Shown: positions 17,501 through 26,185 of the stretch, in pieces
Numbering within the stretch: position 1 is the first letter of the stretch
Layout: each line of letters opens with the position of its first letter
Source: AP-15 sp963774345
GTDB taxonomy: Bacteria; Pseudomonadota; Alphaproteobacteria; ATCC43930; CGMCC-115725
Reading direction: 5' to 3'
Assembly: GCA_963774345.1 (NCBI GenBank)
Contig: CAVZFB010000039.1
Location: 62,001 to 126,000 of the forward strand
DNA: 64,000 nucleotides
Program-made: the position numbers and the translations under genes
The notes under the pieces: model-generated
Databases searched by the model: none
What the model was told of the DNA's origin: nothing
What the model saw: only the letters and a program-made list of their open reading frames with translations

Positions 17501-19296
17501 AAGAAGCCGAGCAAGCAAATCTCGTCAAGTCGCGGTTTCTTGCTGCCGCCAGCCATGACCTGCGCCAGCCGTTGCAGACGATCAGCCTACTGCATGAAAT
17601 ATTGGCAAAGAAGGTTGAGGACGAAGCCACGCTGCGGCTAGTGAGCAGGCTCGACGAGACCGTGAGCTCGATGTCGAGCATGCTGGACACGCTACTCGAT
17701 ATCAACCAGCTGGAGGCTGGCATCGTCCGTCGGGAGATGGTCGATTTCCCGATCAATGCGGTGCTCGAGCAGCTGCGTACTCAGTTCACCTTCCACGCAA
17801 CGGCGCATCGCCTCGGCTGGCGTGTCGTCCCAAGCAGCTGCAACGTGCGCAGCGATCCCCGCCTGCTCGAGCAGATGATCCGCAATCTGCTCTCGAACGC
17901 GGTGAAATACACCAGTAAGGGCAAGATCCTGCTCGGCTGTCGGCGACGCGGCGACATGCTACGCATCGAGGTCTGGGACACCGGGATCGGCATCCCCGAA
18001 GAGCAGCTTCAGGCGATCTTCGCGGAATTCCATCAGCTCGACAACCCGGCACGCGAGCGCAGCAAAGGCCTTGGTCTCGGTCTCGCCATTGTCGAGCGCC
18101 TGGCAGATCTGCTCGGGCACACCGTCGATGTTCGATCCCGCCCTGCCAAAGGCTCGGTCTTTGCGGTCGAGGTGCCGTTTGTAACGGACGCGCCGCGATG
18201 GCGGCCTCGTCAAGTCTGGCATGAGGCAACCGAAAGCAGACATCAGAGCGGCGCAATCCTGGTTGTCGAAGACGATCCTTCGGTGCGCGAAATGCTCGCG
18301 ATTCTGCTCGAAAGCGAGGGTCACCGCACGACAGCAGTTGAGGATGGCAGAACGGCGCTGGAATTGGCTACGGCCGGGACGATACGCCCGGACCTGGTCG
18401 TCGCAGACTACAATCTTCCGAAGGGCCTGAACGGACTGCAGGTCATCGCCGGTCTGCGGGTGACACTCGGTCAAGAGGTCCCGGCTATCATCCTGACCGG
18501 CGACATCTCGACCGACGCCTTACGCGAGATCGCCCACGGAGGCCACCTGCATCTGAACAAGCCGGTGAAGGCGAGGGAGCTGATGGCCCTGATCCGGCGC
18601 TGCCTTGCTGATTTGCACCCGCCGGTACCAGCGAGCAACCGGTATGCTGCCGAAGCGGCTGGCGATCGCCCGCCGGCGACCATCTTTGTCGTCGACGATG
18701 ACAACGCTGTGCGCGAAGCGCTGGGTGATCTGCTCCGGGAAGACGGCCGGGCGGTCGAGATCTACGCCAGCTCCGAGGCGTTCCTCGATGCCTATCGCCT
18801 CGGGCGCGAAGGATGCCTTCTCCTCGATGCCCGGATGCCGGGAATGAGCGGGCTCGAACTGCTTCAGCAGCTCAAGAACGACGGAAATCGACTGCCGGCT
18901 ATCATGATTACGGGCCAGGGCGACGTGCCGATGGCAGTCGAGGCCATGCGGGCCGGGGCGGCGGATTTCATCGAGAAGCCGATCCGTCGAGACGAGCTGT
19001 TCGCTAGCATCGAGCATGCTTTGGAGCACATCCGGGATTCGGCCAAACTGCCGGTTCGCCAGGAGGCGGCAGCGACGCGCCTCGCCCGTCTGACTGTGCG
19101 CCAGCGCCAGATCATGGAGTTGGTGCTCGCCGGGCATCCCAGCAAGAACATTGCCGTTGACCTCGGCATCAGCCAGCGCACCGTCGAGAACCATCGCGCC
19201 GCGATCATGAAGAAGACCGGCTCACACTCGCTCTCGGCGCTGATCCGCCTGGCGCTCGCCGCCAACCCGGGGACCCCGCCGCAGTCTCCCAGCTGA
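14509..19296 (+). CDS. CheB-CheR-PAS-histidine kinase-REC-REC-LuxR fusion protein
   Basis: A single 1595-residue protein. Domains in order: CheB-like methylesterase (43-230; S50 in GASAGG, H77, D169 in GTGSDGS); CheR-like methyltransferase (about 245-500; SAM motif AGCSTGEE); a linker PAS-like region; a coiled coil rich in NEE repeats (660-750); two PAS domains (750-985); HisKA with H1016 (AASHDLRQPL) and HATPase (N-box NLLSNAVKYT, G-boxes to 1215); receiver 1 (D1300); receiver 2 (D1440); and a FixJ/LuxR-type HTH (about 1520-1580). The start has GAGGG five bases upstream. It unites sensing, adaptation enzymes, kinase and DNA-binding output in one chain. No chemotaxis genes adjoin. Confidence 0.93.
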   Translation: MPIGPTGIAMRGQSPRQAEVARQRPSRRPSPRRSTPPRHDNFPVVGLGASAGGLDAFRQLLAVLPGDTGMAFVLIQHLDPTHPSMMVDLLTGYTPLTVQQAADRMPLEPEHVYLIPPGTYLTIREGALRLSEPRERHGARLPFDFFLRSLAEELGDRAICVILSGTGSDGSLGLKAVKEQGGLVIAQDPDEAEYDGMPRSAIMTGAVDLVIRVAKIPEILAKYGRREGLAPDDHPPDRLAEILNLLRTRTSHDFALYKPGTLSRRIERRMALAGIDDSGRYLDLLRGGDSDELELLAKDLLINVTSFFRDPKAFELLAEEVIPDLVRRHPPDRPLRIWVAGCSTGEETCSLAMLFLEEISAAKRNIRLQVFASDVDEDAVALAREGHYPKSIVADVSPVRLARFFTQEEHGYRVVPELRGVVVFTVQDVLADPPFSRLDLISCRNLLIYLRAEAQEKVLLLFHFALSGGGILMLGGSETVGILDDRFEPISKAQRIYRQIGRSRPGEVDFPIGSGGGARAIWPGEMHRAAARGISASELTHRLLVETYAPASVLINRKYECLYYSGPTDRYLQVAAGEPSRDLLAMAREGLRNKLRAVVQQASREHSRATAVGAQANHGGNAVAVRIEVHPVQSGGEELLLVSFLDEPEQEPKLGRPVEPADDLSRIAELERELDATRKELQSAIHDLEIANEEQKAINQEAMSANEEFQSTNEELMTSREELQSLNEELTALNNQLQETLERQRNTSNDLQNILDSSGVATVFLDSELNIRFFTPAAKSLFRVIATDIGRPLADVTPLAADRDLLADASAVLTSLAPLGREIEAEGGAWYVRRILPYRTQDNRIDGVVITFADISEIKTAERETEAARAYSDSIIDTVRQPLVVLDEELRVVSANRSFYRIFGRASEETVGRLLALAGIVYSEIPGLRAFFDRIRAESVPVDDYEVEIELPLLGRRLLLLNAREIPEGPLGGRNILLAIDDVTERKHATEALEAARQEAEQANLVKSRFLAAASHDLRQPLQTISLLHEILAKKVEDEATLRLVSRLDETVSSMSSMLDTLLDINQLEAGIVRREMVDFPINAVLEQLRTQFTFHATAHRLGWRVVPSSCNVRSDPRLLEQMIRNLLSNAVKYTSKGKILLGCRRRGDMLRIEVWDTGIGIPEEQLQAIFAEFHQLDNPARERSKGLGLGLAIVERLADLLGHTVDVRSRPAKGSVFAVEVPFVTDAPRWRPRQVWHEATESRHQSGAILVVEDDPSVREMLAILLESEGHRTTAVEDGRTALELATAGTIRPDLVVADYNLPKGLNGLQVIAGLRVTLGQEVPAIILTGDISTDALREIAHGGHLHLNKPVKARELMALIRRCLADLHPPVPASNRYAAEAAGDRPPATIFVVDDDNAVREALGDLLREDGRAVEIYASSEAFLDAYRLGREGCLLLDARMPGMSGLELLQQLKNDGNRLPAIMITGQGDVPMAVEAMRAGAADFIEKPIRRDELFASIEHALEHIRDSAKLPVRQEAAATRLARLTVRQRQIMELVLAGHPSKNIAVDLGISQRTVENHRAAIMKKTGSHSLSALIRLALAANPGTPPQSPS

Positions 19297-19435
19297 CCGA
19301 AAGCAGGCACTGGGCGGCTCGGGAAGCTCTCTGCGCCGATCAGCGCCGGACCTCCCAACGCTTTACATATTAAGTAGCTTCTAAGGTTAGTGGCGTAGTT
19401 GTTGTTTCCCACATTTAGAGGAACAACTTTCATTC

Positions 19436-21427
19436 CTACTCGGCGGCGGTCTTTAAAAAGCAGCGCAGCACTTCGGCGACGCTCCAGGCTTGGGCGATGC
19501 ATCCGCGCGGCGTGAATGGCGGTTCGGCGTCAAAGACTTCGCTGATCGAGCCGATGCCGGCCTCAGCGAGATGCGGCTCGAAGCCGTCGAGGAAATGCCG
19601 CGCCGTGGCGCGATCATCGGGGTAGACCTTGAGCCAGGCATCGATGAACGGGCCGATCAGCCAAGCCCACACCGTGCCCTGATGATAGGCGGCATCGCGG
19701 GCGCGCAGATCGCCGAAATAACGCGGCTTGTAATCGGGCTCCCCCGGCGCCAACGAGCGCAGCCCGACCGGCGTCACCAGCTTCGCACGCACGGCGGTAA
19801 CGACCGCCTCCCAATGTTCTCGGTCGAGGACCGGGTGTTCGAGCGCTATTGCGAGGATTTGGTTCGGTCTGAACGCGGCGTCGTCACCGTCCTCGCTATC
19901 GACGATGTCGTACAGATAACCGCCGGCTGCGTGCCAAAAGCGGCGATTGAATGATTCGCGCGCATTGTCGGCACGGGCTGCAATCTCGTCGGCCTCCGGG
20001 TCGTGCGCATCGTGCAGCCAATCCGCCAGCAAGCGCAGCGCATTGTACCAGAGCGCGTTGATTTCGACTGCCTTGCCACGGCGCGGGGTCACCACCCAAT
20101 CGCCGACTTTGGCATCCATCCAAGTCAGCGCATAACCCTCTGCCCCTTGGGTGAGGAGCCCGTCGTGCGGGTCCGCCTTGATACCGAACCGGGTGCCCTC
20201 GAGATGATGCCGCACGATGTCCTTCAAGATTGGCACTAGGAGCTCCAGGGTCTCCTTATCCCGGCAATGCTCGACATAACGGTGTAGCGCGTGGAAAAAC
20301 CACAAGGTCGCATCGGCGGTATGGTAGAGGCCCTGATTTTGCCCCTCGGGAAACAGGTTCGGAATCAGGCCGTCGCGCACGTAGTGAGCAAAGGTGCGCA
20401 AGATCCAGCGTGCCTCGATCGCTCGCCCGGTCGCCAGGGTCAGTCCCTCGAGCGAGATCATCGTGTCCCGGCCCCAATCGGTGAACCAGTGATAGCCGGC
20501 GATCATGGTGCGTACTTCATCGCCCTCGGCCCGCGCCCGGGCTCCGTCGGCAATGCGTCCAACCGGGGTAATAACGAAGGCGTCGGCCGCCAGGACGAGC
20601 TCGGCTGCGAACCCGATCTGCGCCGTCTTCGCCGACATCCCGACGAGGCGCCGGCGACGCTCGCCTTCGAAGGTCAGCGCATCTTCGGGGCTCAGCGCCA
20701 ACACAGTATGCCAAGACTTTGTTGCAGCGATCAGGGTCAGCGGGCAATCCTTGCGGATCTCTCCGGCAAAGTAGCCGGGGCTCCACAGCCAGCCGCGCGA
20801 ATCGTAACCACGCTGCGCTTCGATGTCGTAGAAGTGCTCGCGGCGCGAGCCGCCATCGGCGGTAAAGGTCGGGCCTTCTGAGTTCTCCACCGCCAGCCGC
20901 AAGGTCGGCAGATCCAGCCCGGCGCTGATCTCGTATCGGTTGTCCCGGACAGTCAGCGTATAGCCCGAGGAGAGCGCCTCGCTGAGCGGCGCCTCGAGCC
21001 GACGAAAGTTGATCAAGGGTCTGAGCCGCAGGCGGACGCGCCCGCCGTCGCCGAGCAGGCGAAAGGTGCAATGCACGATGTTCTGGCGCGACGGCACAAC
21101 AATCGACTTCTCGATGACGACGCCATCAAGCTCATAGCGCCAGCTCGGCAGGCCCATATCCAAGGTAAAATCGAGGAAGCGCCCGTTCTCGCGCAAATTC
21201 ACGACGCTGCCGTCTCCGCGCTCGATGTCGACCTCGAGATCGTTGAGCACCACCATGCGGCCGAGCGGAGCCGGTTGGGCGGCGATCAAGAAGCCGTGGT
21301 AACGCCGGGTGATCGCCCCGGTCATCGTCGCCGAGGCGTAGCCGCCCAACCCGTTCTCCACGAGCCATTCGCGCGGAGCTTCCGAGGGCAGATTTTCGGC
21401 GCGGATGAGCCGACGCAGGTCAACCAT
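19436..21427 (-). CDS. amylo-alpha-1,6-glucosidase (glycogen debranching enzyme)
   Basis: A 663-residue protein starting MVDLRRLIRAENLPSEAP. The N-terminal beta-sandwich domain (WLVENGLGGYASATMTGAIT) precedes the C-terminal (alpha/alpha)6 GDE catalytic domain (GYHWFTDWGRDTMISLEGLT, later WMDAKVGDWVVTPR). It removes alpha-1,6 branch stubs from glycogen or maltodextrin. The start overlaps the treZ stop by 8 bases, so translation is probably coupled. The longer in-frame extension upstream lies inside treZ and is rejected. Confidence 0.9.
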   Translation of the reverse strand: MVDLRRLIRAENLPSEAPREWLVENGLGGYASATMTGAITRRYHGFLIAAQPAPLGRMVVLNDLEVDIERGDGSVVNLRENGRFLDFTLDMGLPSWRYELDGVVIEKSIVVPSRQNIVHCTFRLLGDGGRVRLRLRPLINFRRLEAPLSEALSSGYTLTVRDNRYEISAGLDLPTLRLAVENSEGPTFTADGGSRREHFYDIEAQRGYDSRGWLWSPGYFAGEIRKDCPLTLIAATKSWHTVLALSPEDALTFEGERRRRLVGMSAKTAQIGFAAELVLAADAFVITPVGRIADGARARAEGDEVRTMIAGYHWFTDWGRDTMISLEGLTLATGRAIEARWILRTFAHYVRDGLIPNLFPEGQNQGLYHTADATLWFFHALHRYVEHCRDKETLELLVPILKDIVRHHLEGTRFGIKADPHDGLLTQGAEGYALTWMDAKVGDWVVTPRRGKAVEINALWYNALRLLADWLHDAHDPEADEIAARADNARESFNRRFWHAAGGYLYDIVDSEDGDDAAFRPNQILAIALEHPVLDREHWEAVVTAVRAKLVTPVGLRSLAPGEPDYKPRYFGDLRARDAAYHQGTVWAWLIGPFIDAWLKVYPDDRATARHFLDGFEPHLAEAGIGSISEVFDAEPPFTPRGCIAQAWSVAEVLRCFLKTAAE

Positions 21428-23429
21428 TGACTTTTTGGAGATGGAATACGTTCTTCGCCTCGGGGGTCGTGACTGAGGAGCCGGGGATGAGGACGGTGGC
21501 GCTCTGGCCCGAGATGAGCCAATCCCCTGCGGCATCCTGCGCCGGACTTCCTGAACCACCGTAAAGCGGGGCTTCGCTAGACCATAGGAGCCGCCAGGCC
21601 TGGCCCTCGACCGGCGCCAGCAGCGGCTCGGGCGCGGGGCCGAGCAGGAGGTCGCGGCCGAGATTGACAATCAGCAGCCGGTCGGCGCCGCTTTTCGAAA
21701 AGAAGCGCAGCATCCAAGCCTCATCCGTGAGTGCGGCGCCATCGATCTGGCATGGCCGCTGTCCAAGCACAAGGTCTGTGCGCCGCAGCTCCAGAAGATC
21801 GCGATGCAGTGCATAGATTGAAGCATGCCGCTGCCGCTCGCCGAGATCGAGCACCGATCGGCGAAACGTGCCGATGTCACCGGGATCGGCCAGCTCCGCC
21901 CGCATTTCGCTCGTCGCGAGACTGGGAAATTGTGCGAGGGAGAGACGGCGACCTTCGCGGACATCGTGCGACAGCCCGATCTCATGATCGGCAAAAAAGA
22001 AGAACGGGCTCGACGCGCCGAATTCCTGCCCCTGGAACATCATCGGAATGCCCGGCATCAGCAATAAATAAGCGGTCATCGCGCGAAGCCGGCCAGGGCT
22101 CGTCAACGCGTGACAACGCTCTCCGGTGCCGGAGTTGGCGACCTGGTCGTGGTTCTGCAGAAAGACAACAAAACATTCCGCCGGAAGATCGAGGGTCGGC
22201 GTACCGCGCGCTTTTCGCTGCCACTGGTAGCGTTGCCCCTGATAGAGGAAGCCGTGTTTGGCGGCAGCGACGAATTCGCCCGGGCGACCGCGATAGTCCG
22301 AATAGTAGGCCTCGTGATGTCCGGTCAGTGCCACCATGGCGCTGTGATGGAAGTCGTCGTTCCACAATGCGTCGAGCCCGTATCCGCCCCGCTCGGCCGG
22401 GCGCACCAGCTTGGCGTGTTGCGGCTCGTTCTCAGCGACGACAAAGGTGATGCTGTCGCGCGCCGCCGAACGCACCTGCCGAACGATGGCGGCGAGAATA
22501 TGATCTTCCGATCGATCGAAAATTGCCTGCGTCGCATCGAGCCGCAGCCCGTCGAGATGATACTCGTCGATCCAATAGCCGGCATTGGCGACAAAAAACT
22601 CGCGCACTGAGCCGGAATCGGGACCGTCGAAATTGATCGCCTCGCCCCAATCGTTGACATGGCGATCAGTGAAATAAGCCGTGGAGAACAGTTTGAGATA
22701 GTTTCCGTCCGGGCCGAAGTGATTGTAAACGACGTCGAGGATGACCGCGATGCCGAGGGCGTGAGCACGGTCGACAAAGCGGCGGAAATCAACCGGCTGT
22801 CCGTAAAGCCGGCTTGGGGCGAAGAGATCGACGCCGTCGTACCCCCAACCGAACCGACCGGCGAATTCCGCCACGGGCATGATTTCAAGGCAGGTGATAC
22901 CGAGTTCGGCGAGAGCCGGCAGCTCACGCGACGCGACCTCCCAACTCCCCTCGGGGGTGAAGGTGCCGATATGCATCTCGTAGATGATGAGTTGTTCGCG
23001 TGCGACCCCGCGCCATGTGTGGTCGGTCCACTCGAAGGCCCCGGGATCGACGATTTCCGAAGGCCCGTGCGGTCCTTCAGGTTGAAATCTTGACGCCGGG
23101 TCGGGCAGCGCCGCCGCTTCACCGTGGTCGAGACGGAAACGATAGCGCATGCCGACTTGCGCCGGCATGCTCCACAGTGAGAAGTAGCCGTCGGGCTCGG
23201 ATTGCAGCGCCGCCGGTTCGAGGCCTTCGATCTCAACCGCAACTTCGCGGCATCGCGGCGCCCACACCCGGAAATGGACACCGCCGTCGGGCTGCGGTTC
23301 GGCGCCGATCGGCAGGCGACGCACAATCGCCTCTGCGGTGGCAACCAGCTTTCCGACGGTGAGGATCTGGGACCGCGTCGCGGGTTCTCGTCGCTCCCTG
23401 CTGAGGCCGAAGCCGGCGCGCCCCTTCAC
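21420..23429 (-). CDS. treZ: malto-oligosyltrehalose trehalohydrolase
   Basis: A GH13 enzyme releasing trehalose from maltooligosyl-trehalose (TreY-TreZ pathway). 669 residues: N-terminal CBM48-like domain (GGVHFRVWAPRC), TIM barrel with nucleophile D298 (LDGLRLDAT), acid/base E333 (FVVAENEP) and stabiliser D428 (FLQNHDQ), then a beta C-domain. It starts at a GTG preceded by AGAGG. It forms a two-gene operon with the debranching enzyme. No treY or other trehalose gene is in the window, so the pathway must be completed elsewhere. Confidence 0.93.
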   Translation of the reverse strand: MKGRAGFGLSRERREPATRSQILTVGKLVATAEAIVRRLPIGAEPQPDGGVHFRVWAPRCREVAVEIEGLEPAALQSEPDGYFSLWSMPAQVGMRYRFRLDHGEAAALPDPASRFQPEGPHGPSEIVDPGAFEWTDHTWRGVAREQLIIYEMHIGTFTPEGSWEVASRELPALAELGITCLEIMPVAEFAGRFGWGYDGVDLFAPSRLYGQPVDFRRFVDRAHALGIAVILDVVYNHFGPDGNYLKLFSTAYFTDRHVNDWGEAINFDGPDSGSVREFFVANAGYWIDEYHLDGLRLDATQAIFDRSEDHILAAIVRQVRSAARDSITFVVAENEPQHAKLVRPAERGGYGLDALWNDDFHHSAMVALTGHHEAYYSDYRGRPGEFVAAAKHGFLYQGQRYQWQRKARGTPTLDLPAECFVVFLQNHDQVANSGTGERCHALTSPGRLRAMTAYLLLMPGIPMMFQGQEFGASSPFFFFADHEIGLSHDVREGRRLSLAQFPSLATSEMRAELADPGDIGTFRRSVLDLGERQRHASIYALHRDLLELRRTDLVLGQRPCQIDGAALTDEAWMLRFFSKSGADRLLIVNLGRDLLLGPAPEPLLAPVEGQAWRLLWSSEAPLYGGSGSPAQDAAGDWLISGQSATVLIPGSSVTTPEAKNVFHLQKVNG

Positions 23430-23798
23430 GACGACCTCTCGCCTCTCTTAGCGGCTCCCGTGCGATGGGGCTGGGGTAGCCTGACGGTGCCTGCCGCGAT
23501 TCCGTCATCCTCTTGGACCTCTGACGAGACCTGATCCGGCCCGATTGTCGGGGTCGACCGCACTATGCTCCGGATAGTTGTCCCGATTTCAACCAACCGG
23601 GCTGCATACGCGTGGTCTTTTTCGAAAAGCCTCGAGGCAGGGTGACGATGCCAGGTGGCCTGATCGAGATTACCTGCTGCAGGGGCGTGGTGTCCCGAGC
23701 TTGAACGCGCTGTGGCCATGTTTCCTCCGAGCTTGCGATGCTTCCCGCTCCGTCCCGGGCGTAGAGAGATTTTAGCCCTCCGAAGATCGCCGATGGCA
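23430..23798. other. upstream region of treZ
   Basis: No supportable gene on either strand. It presumably contains the promoter for the treZ operon. Confidence 0.4.
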
Positions 23799-23966
23799 GG
23801 CTCGGAAACTACTCAGGTGGAGTGTGGAAATCCTGCGTGCATCGCTGATATACCTGATCTGAAAGTCGTTGGTATACCTAATTTATAAAGCTTCTACGCG
23901 TAAACCACGATTACTTGGAACCGCGCAATTTTCCGGGTTTATCCTGCCCTGAGTAGTTTCCGAGGG
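23799..23966. mobile_element. MITE-like element bounded by inverted repeat copies 5 and 6
   Basis: Two copies of the dispersed repeat face each other: 23799-23817 (plus) and 23947-23966 (minus). They share at least 17 identical bases (CTCGGAAACTACTCAGG). They enclose about 130 GC-poor bases without a reading frame. Size, inverted termini and lack of coding potential fit a miniature inverted-repeat element mobilised by a transposase elsewhere. Confidence 0.55.
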
Positions 23967-24080
23967 TTGCATCTCCCCGAGTGTTTCCCGAGGGACCGGT
24001 CGCGGCAGTCGTGGCGTAGCTGCTGGCGGTCGATCTCTACCGAAAAAGATGAGCGGTGACGCGCAGTCGCAATGCCATCA

Positions 24081-24139
24081 GCGTTGTCCTCGCGATCACT
24101 TGCAAGCGTTGTCCTCGCGATCACTTGCATAAGTGATCG
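24081..24139. repeat. 25-bp tandem duplication plus perfect palindrome
   Basis: A 25-base unit (GCGTTGTCCTCGCGATCACT and five more bases) occurs twice head to tail at 24081-24105 and 24106-24130. The second copy runs into a perfect inverted repeat, CGATCACTT-GCAT-AAGTGATCG, at 24118-24139. It lies about 100 bases upstream of a serine-recombinase remnant, so it could be part of a resolution site. That is an inference from position. Confidence 0.6.
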
Positions 24140-24238
24140 ATGCACCTCCGAAATCAGCCCACGGGGTGAGTGACGCTTCCCTTCTTCGGGGGGCCCTCTT
24201 TTAATGGAAGGGCTTCCCGGCAATCAGTTGGATCGCGA

Positions 24239-24379
24239 ACAAGCTGACGCGAGGCCTTCCTCGACATACTCAGGGTGTTCGCCGAGTTTGAAACCAATTT
24301 GCGTCGCGAACGCCAGCTCAAGGGCATCAACGCCGCCAAGGCGCGCGGCATCGACAAGGGTGTCAACGGCGGCGGAAAA
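24239..24379 (+). pseudogene. serine recombinase (resolvase) fragment
   Basis: A short stretch reads FLDILRVFAEFETNLRRERQ followed by LKGINAAKARGIDKG. This is the characteristic end of the resolvase catalytic domain (FAEFExxLxRERxxxGI), leading to the linker. A frameshift precedes it (KLTR/EAFLDIL). The N-terminal catalytic serine region and the C-terminal HTH are missing. Confidence 0.65.
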
Positions 24380-24589
24380 CCGGGCCACATGCCGGCGCCA
24401 GAGTGGGGCAGTTCAGCGCGGCGTTTTCTGACGGGTGGGGAGGGCGGCCTGGCCCGTCCCGACAGGCAAGACGCACCTTCAGATACAGTTCCACTGTGAA
24501 AATGCCCCCGGCCTCCCTGCTGAAAAGAAGGGCAAAAGTGGCCGAGTTTTACTCCGCCAGCAGCGGGACCATCCCGCCGCTACCGTGGC

Positions 24590-25286
24590 AGACTTTTCCA
24601 CCGCCGTTCCGAAATCGGGCGCTTGCCGAGAGAAGCGTGCGAGGAAATGGAGTTCACCGAGCTCTACGACCCGTATTTCGGCACGACGACATGCGCGACG
24701 CACATCGCCGCACTGGAGATCGACCCGGAGACTTACAAGGTCACGCTCAGCCGCTACGTCGTCGCCGAGGATTGCGGTCGCCTGATCAACCCGATGATCG
24801 TCGAAGGCCAGGTTCACGGCGCCGTCGCCCAGGGCATCGGGGCGGCCCTCTACGAGGAAATCGTCTACGACGAGACGGGTCAAGCTGCTGACCGCCAGCC
24901 TCGCCGATTATGGTATCCCGGTCGCAAGCGAGGTGCCGGCGATCACGACCCGGCATCTCGAAACCGAGTCTCCATCGACGGTCGGCGGCTTCCGCGGCAT
25001 GGGCGAAGGCGGGACCATCGGCGCCCCGGCAGCTATTGCCAACGCGCTCGCCGATGCGCTGGCGCCGTTTGGAGCCGAGATCTTCGAGCTGCCGATGCCC
25101 CCGCAGCGCTTGTTTCGCCTGGTCGGGAGCGGGAAGAGGCAAGCGTCTCCACACGACAGAATGGAGGCCGTTGACACCCATCTGGCCGAGCATGAGCGTG
25201 GTGCAGGTTGGTCGCGGCAGGGATCTATGATGGCCCGACGAGAGGGTCTGGGCGTTAATTCCGAGCTTCGAGATTTAGAGAGGTAG
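24590..25286 (+). pseudogene. molybdenum hydroxylase large subunit, C-terminal fragment (CoxL-like)
   Basis: The C-terminal ~200 residues of an aldehyde oxidase/CO dehydrogenase-type large subunit. Motifs: LYDPYFGTTTCATHIAALEI, VVAEDCGRLINPMIVEGQVH, GAVAQGIGAALYEE, then after a frameshift near 24880 TASLADYGIPVASEVPAI and GGFRGMGEGGTIGAPAAIAN. The N-terminal ~550 residues, with the active-site loop, are absent, as are the FAD and FeS subunits. A remnant; the stop precedes the SDR start by a few bases. Confidence 0.8.
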
Positions 25287-25290
25287 ATAG

Positions 25291-26025
25291 ATGCCCTCGA
25301 TCGCTGGTCAGCATGTGGTCGTCCTCGGCGGGACGTCGGGCTTTGGCTTTGCCACGGCCAAGGCGGCCCTAGCGGAGGGTGCAAGGGTCACGATCGCCTC
25401 GCGCTCGGCCGAGAAACTGAGCGGCGCGCTCGCTCGGCTCGGCAATCACGCAAGCGGCGAGTGCGTCGACGTCACCGACAAGCCGATGCTGGAGCGGTTC
25501 TTTGCCGGCCTCGGCCCGTTCGATCACTTGGCGGTGTCGGTCGGCGATCCGCCGCTGAGCAAGCAGATCATGGAGCTCACCGACGAAGAGGCACGCTCGG
25601 CCTTCGAAGTGCGGTTCTGGGGTCAGTTCAATACCGTTCGCGCGGCCTATCCGCATATCAGCAAGTCGGGCTCGATCACCCTGGTCTCCGGCCTTGCCGG
25701 ACAGCGCGCGTCGCCGGGGCGGGGTATCTATGCCGGCGTGCTTGGCGGGATTGAGGGCATGGTGAAGAGCTTCGCCGCCGAACTCCGGCCGGTCAGGGTC
25801 AACGGGGTGTGCGCCGGCACGGTCGACACCGAGCTTTGGCATCGATTGCCGGAAGCCGAGAGGTTAGAGACATTTTCGCGCATCGGCGCCCGTCTATCCG
25901 TCGGCCGGGTCGGCAAGCCTGAGGATATCGCCGAAGCCTACCTCTATCTGATGAAGACCGGCTTCAGCACCGGCGAGACCATCGTTGCCGATGGCGGTGC
26001 ACTGCAGATCGGACCTCTGCCTTGA
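25291..26025 (+). CDS. short-chain dehydrogenase/reductase with atypical active site
   Basis: A 244-residue SDR. The Rossmann motif GGTSGFGFA is at residues 14-22, with NADP(H)-suggesting R/S residues after the second strand (ASRSAEK). The catalytic Ser (LVSGLAGQ) and Tyr (GIYAGVLGG) are present. The Lys of YxxxK is replaced by Leu, so it belongs to divergent SDRs or is inactive. The C-terminus has the usual GETIVADGG. It starts four bases after the CoxL-like remnant, so it was probably part of that operon. Confidence 0.85.
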   Translation: MPSIAGQHVVVLGGTSGFGFATAKAALAEGARVTIASRSAEKLSGALARLGNHASGECVDVTDKPMLERFFAGLGPFDHLAVSVGDPPLSKQIMELTDEEARSAFEVRFWGQFNTVRAAYPHISKSGSITLVSGLAGQRASPGRGIYAGVLGGIEGMVKSFAAELRPVRVNGVCAGTVDTELWHRLPEAERLETFSRIGARLSVGRVGKPEDIAEAYLYLMKTGFSTGETIVADGGALQIGPLP

Positions 26026-26185
26026 GCAAAAGACCAGTGCTCATTCGCCCGGGGCTCCCGGCGGAGCGTCCAGGATCCTCTTTCAAAGTCCATCCACATC
26101 TACTAAGCAGTCGGGGGTACCTTTGTGGGTTATGAGAATAATGCCATACTATCATATTGATAATATGATATAAATATGCGTCTGT

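Noticed and set aside
24081..24130. Tandem 25-bp repeat considered as a CRISPR
   Set aside because: Only two units with no spacer between them and no cas gene in the window.
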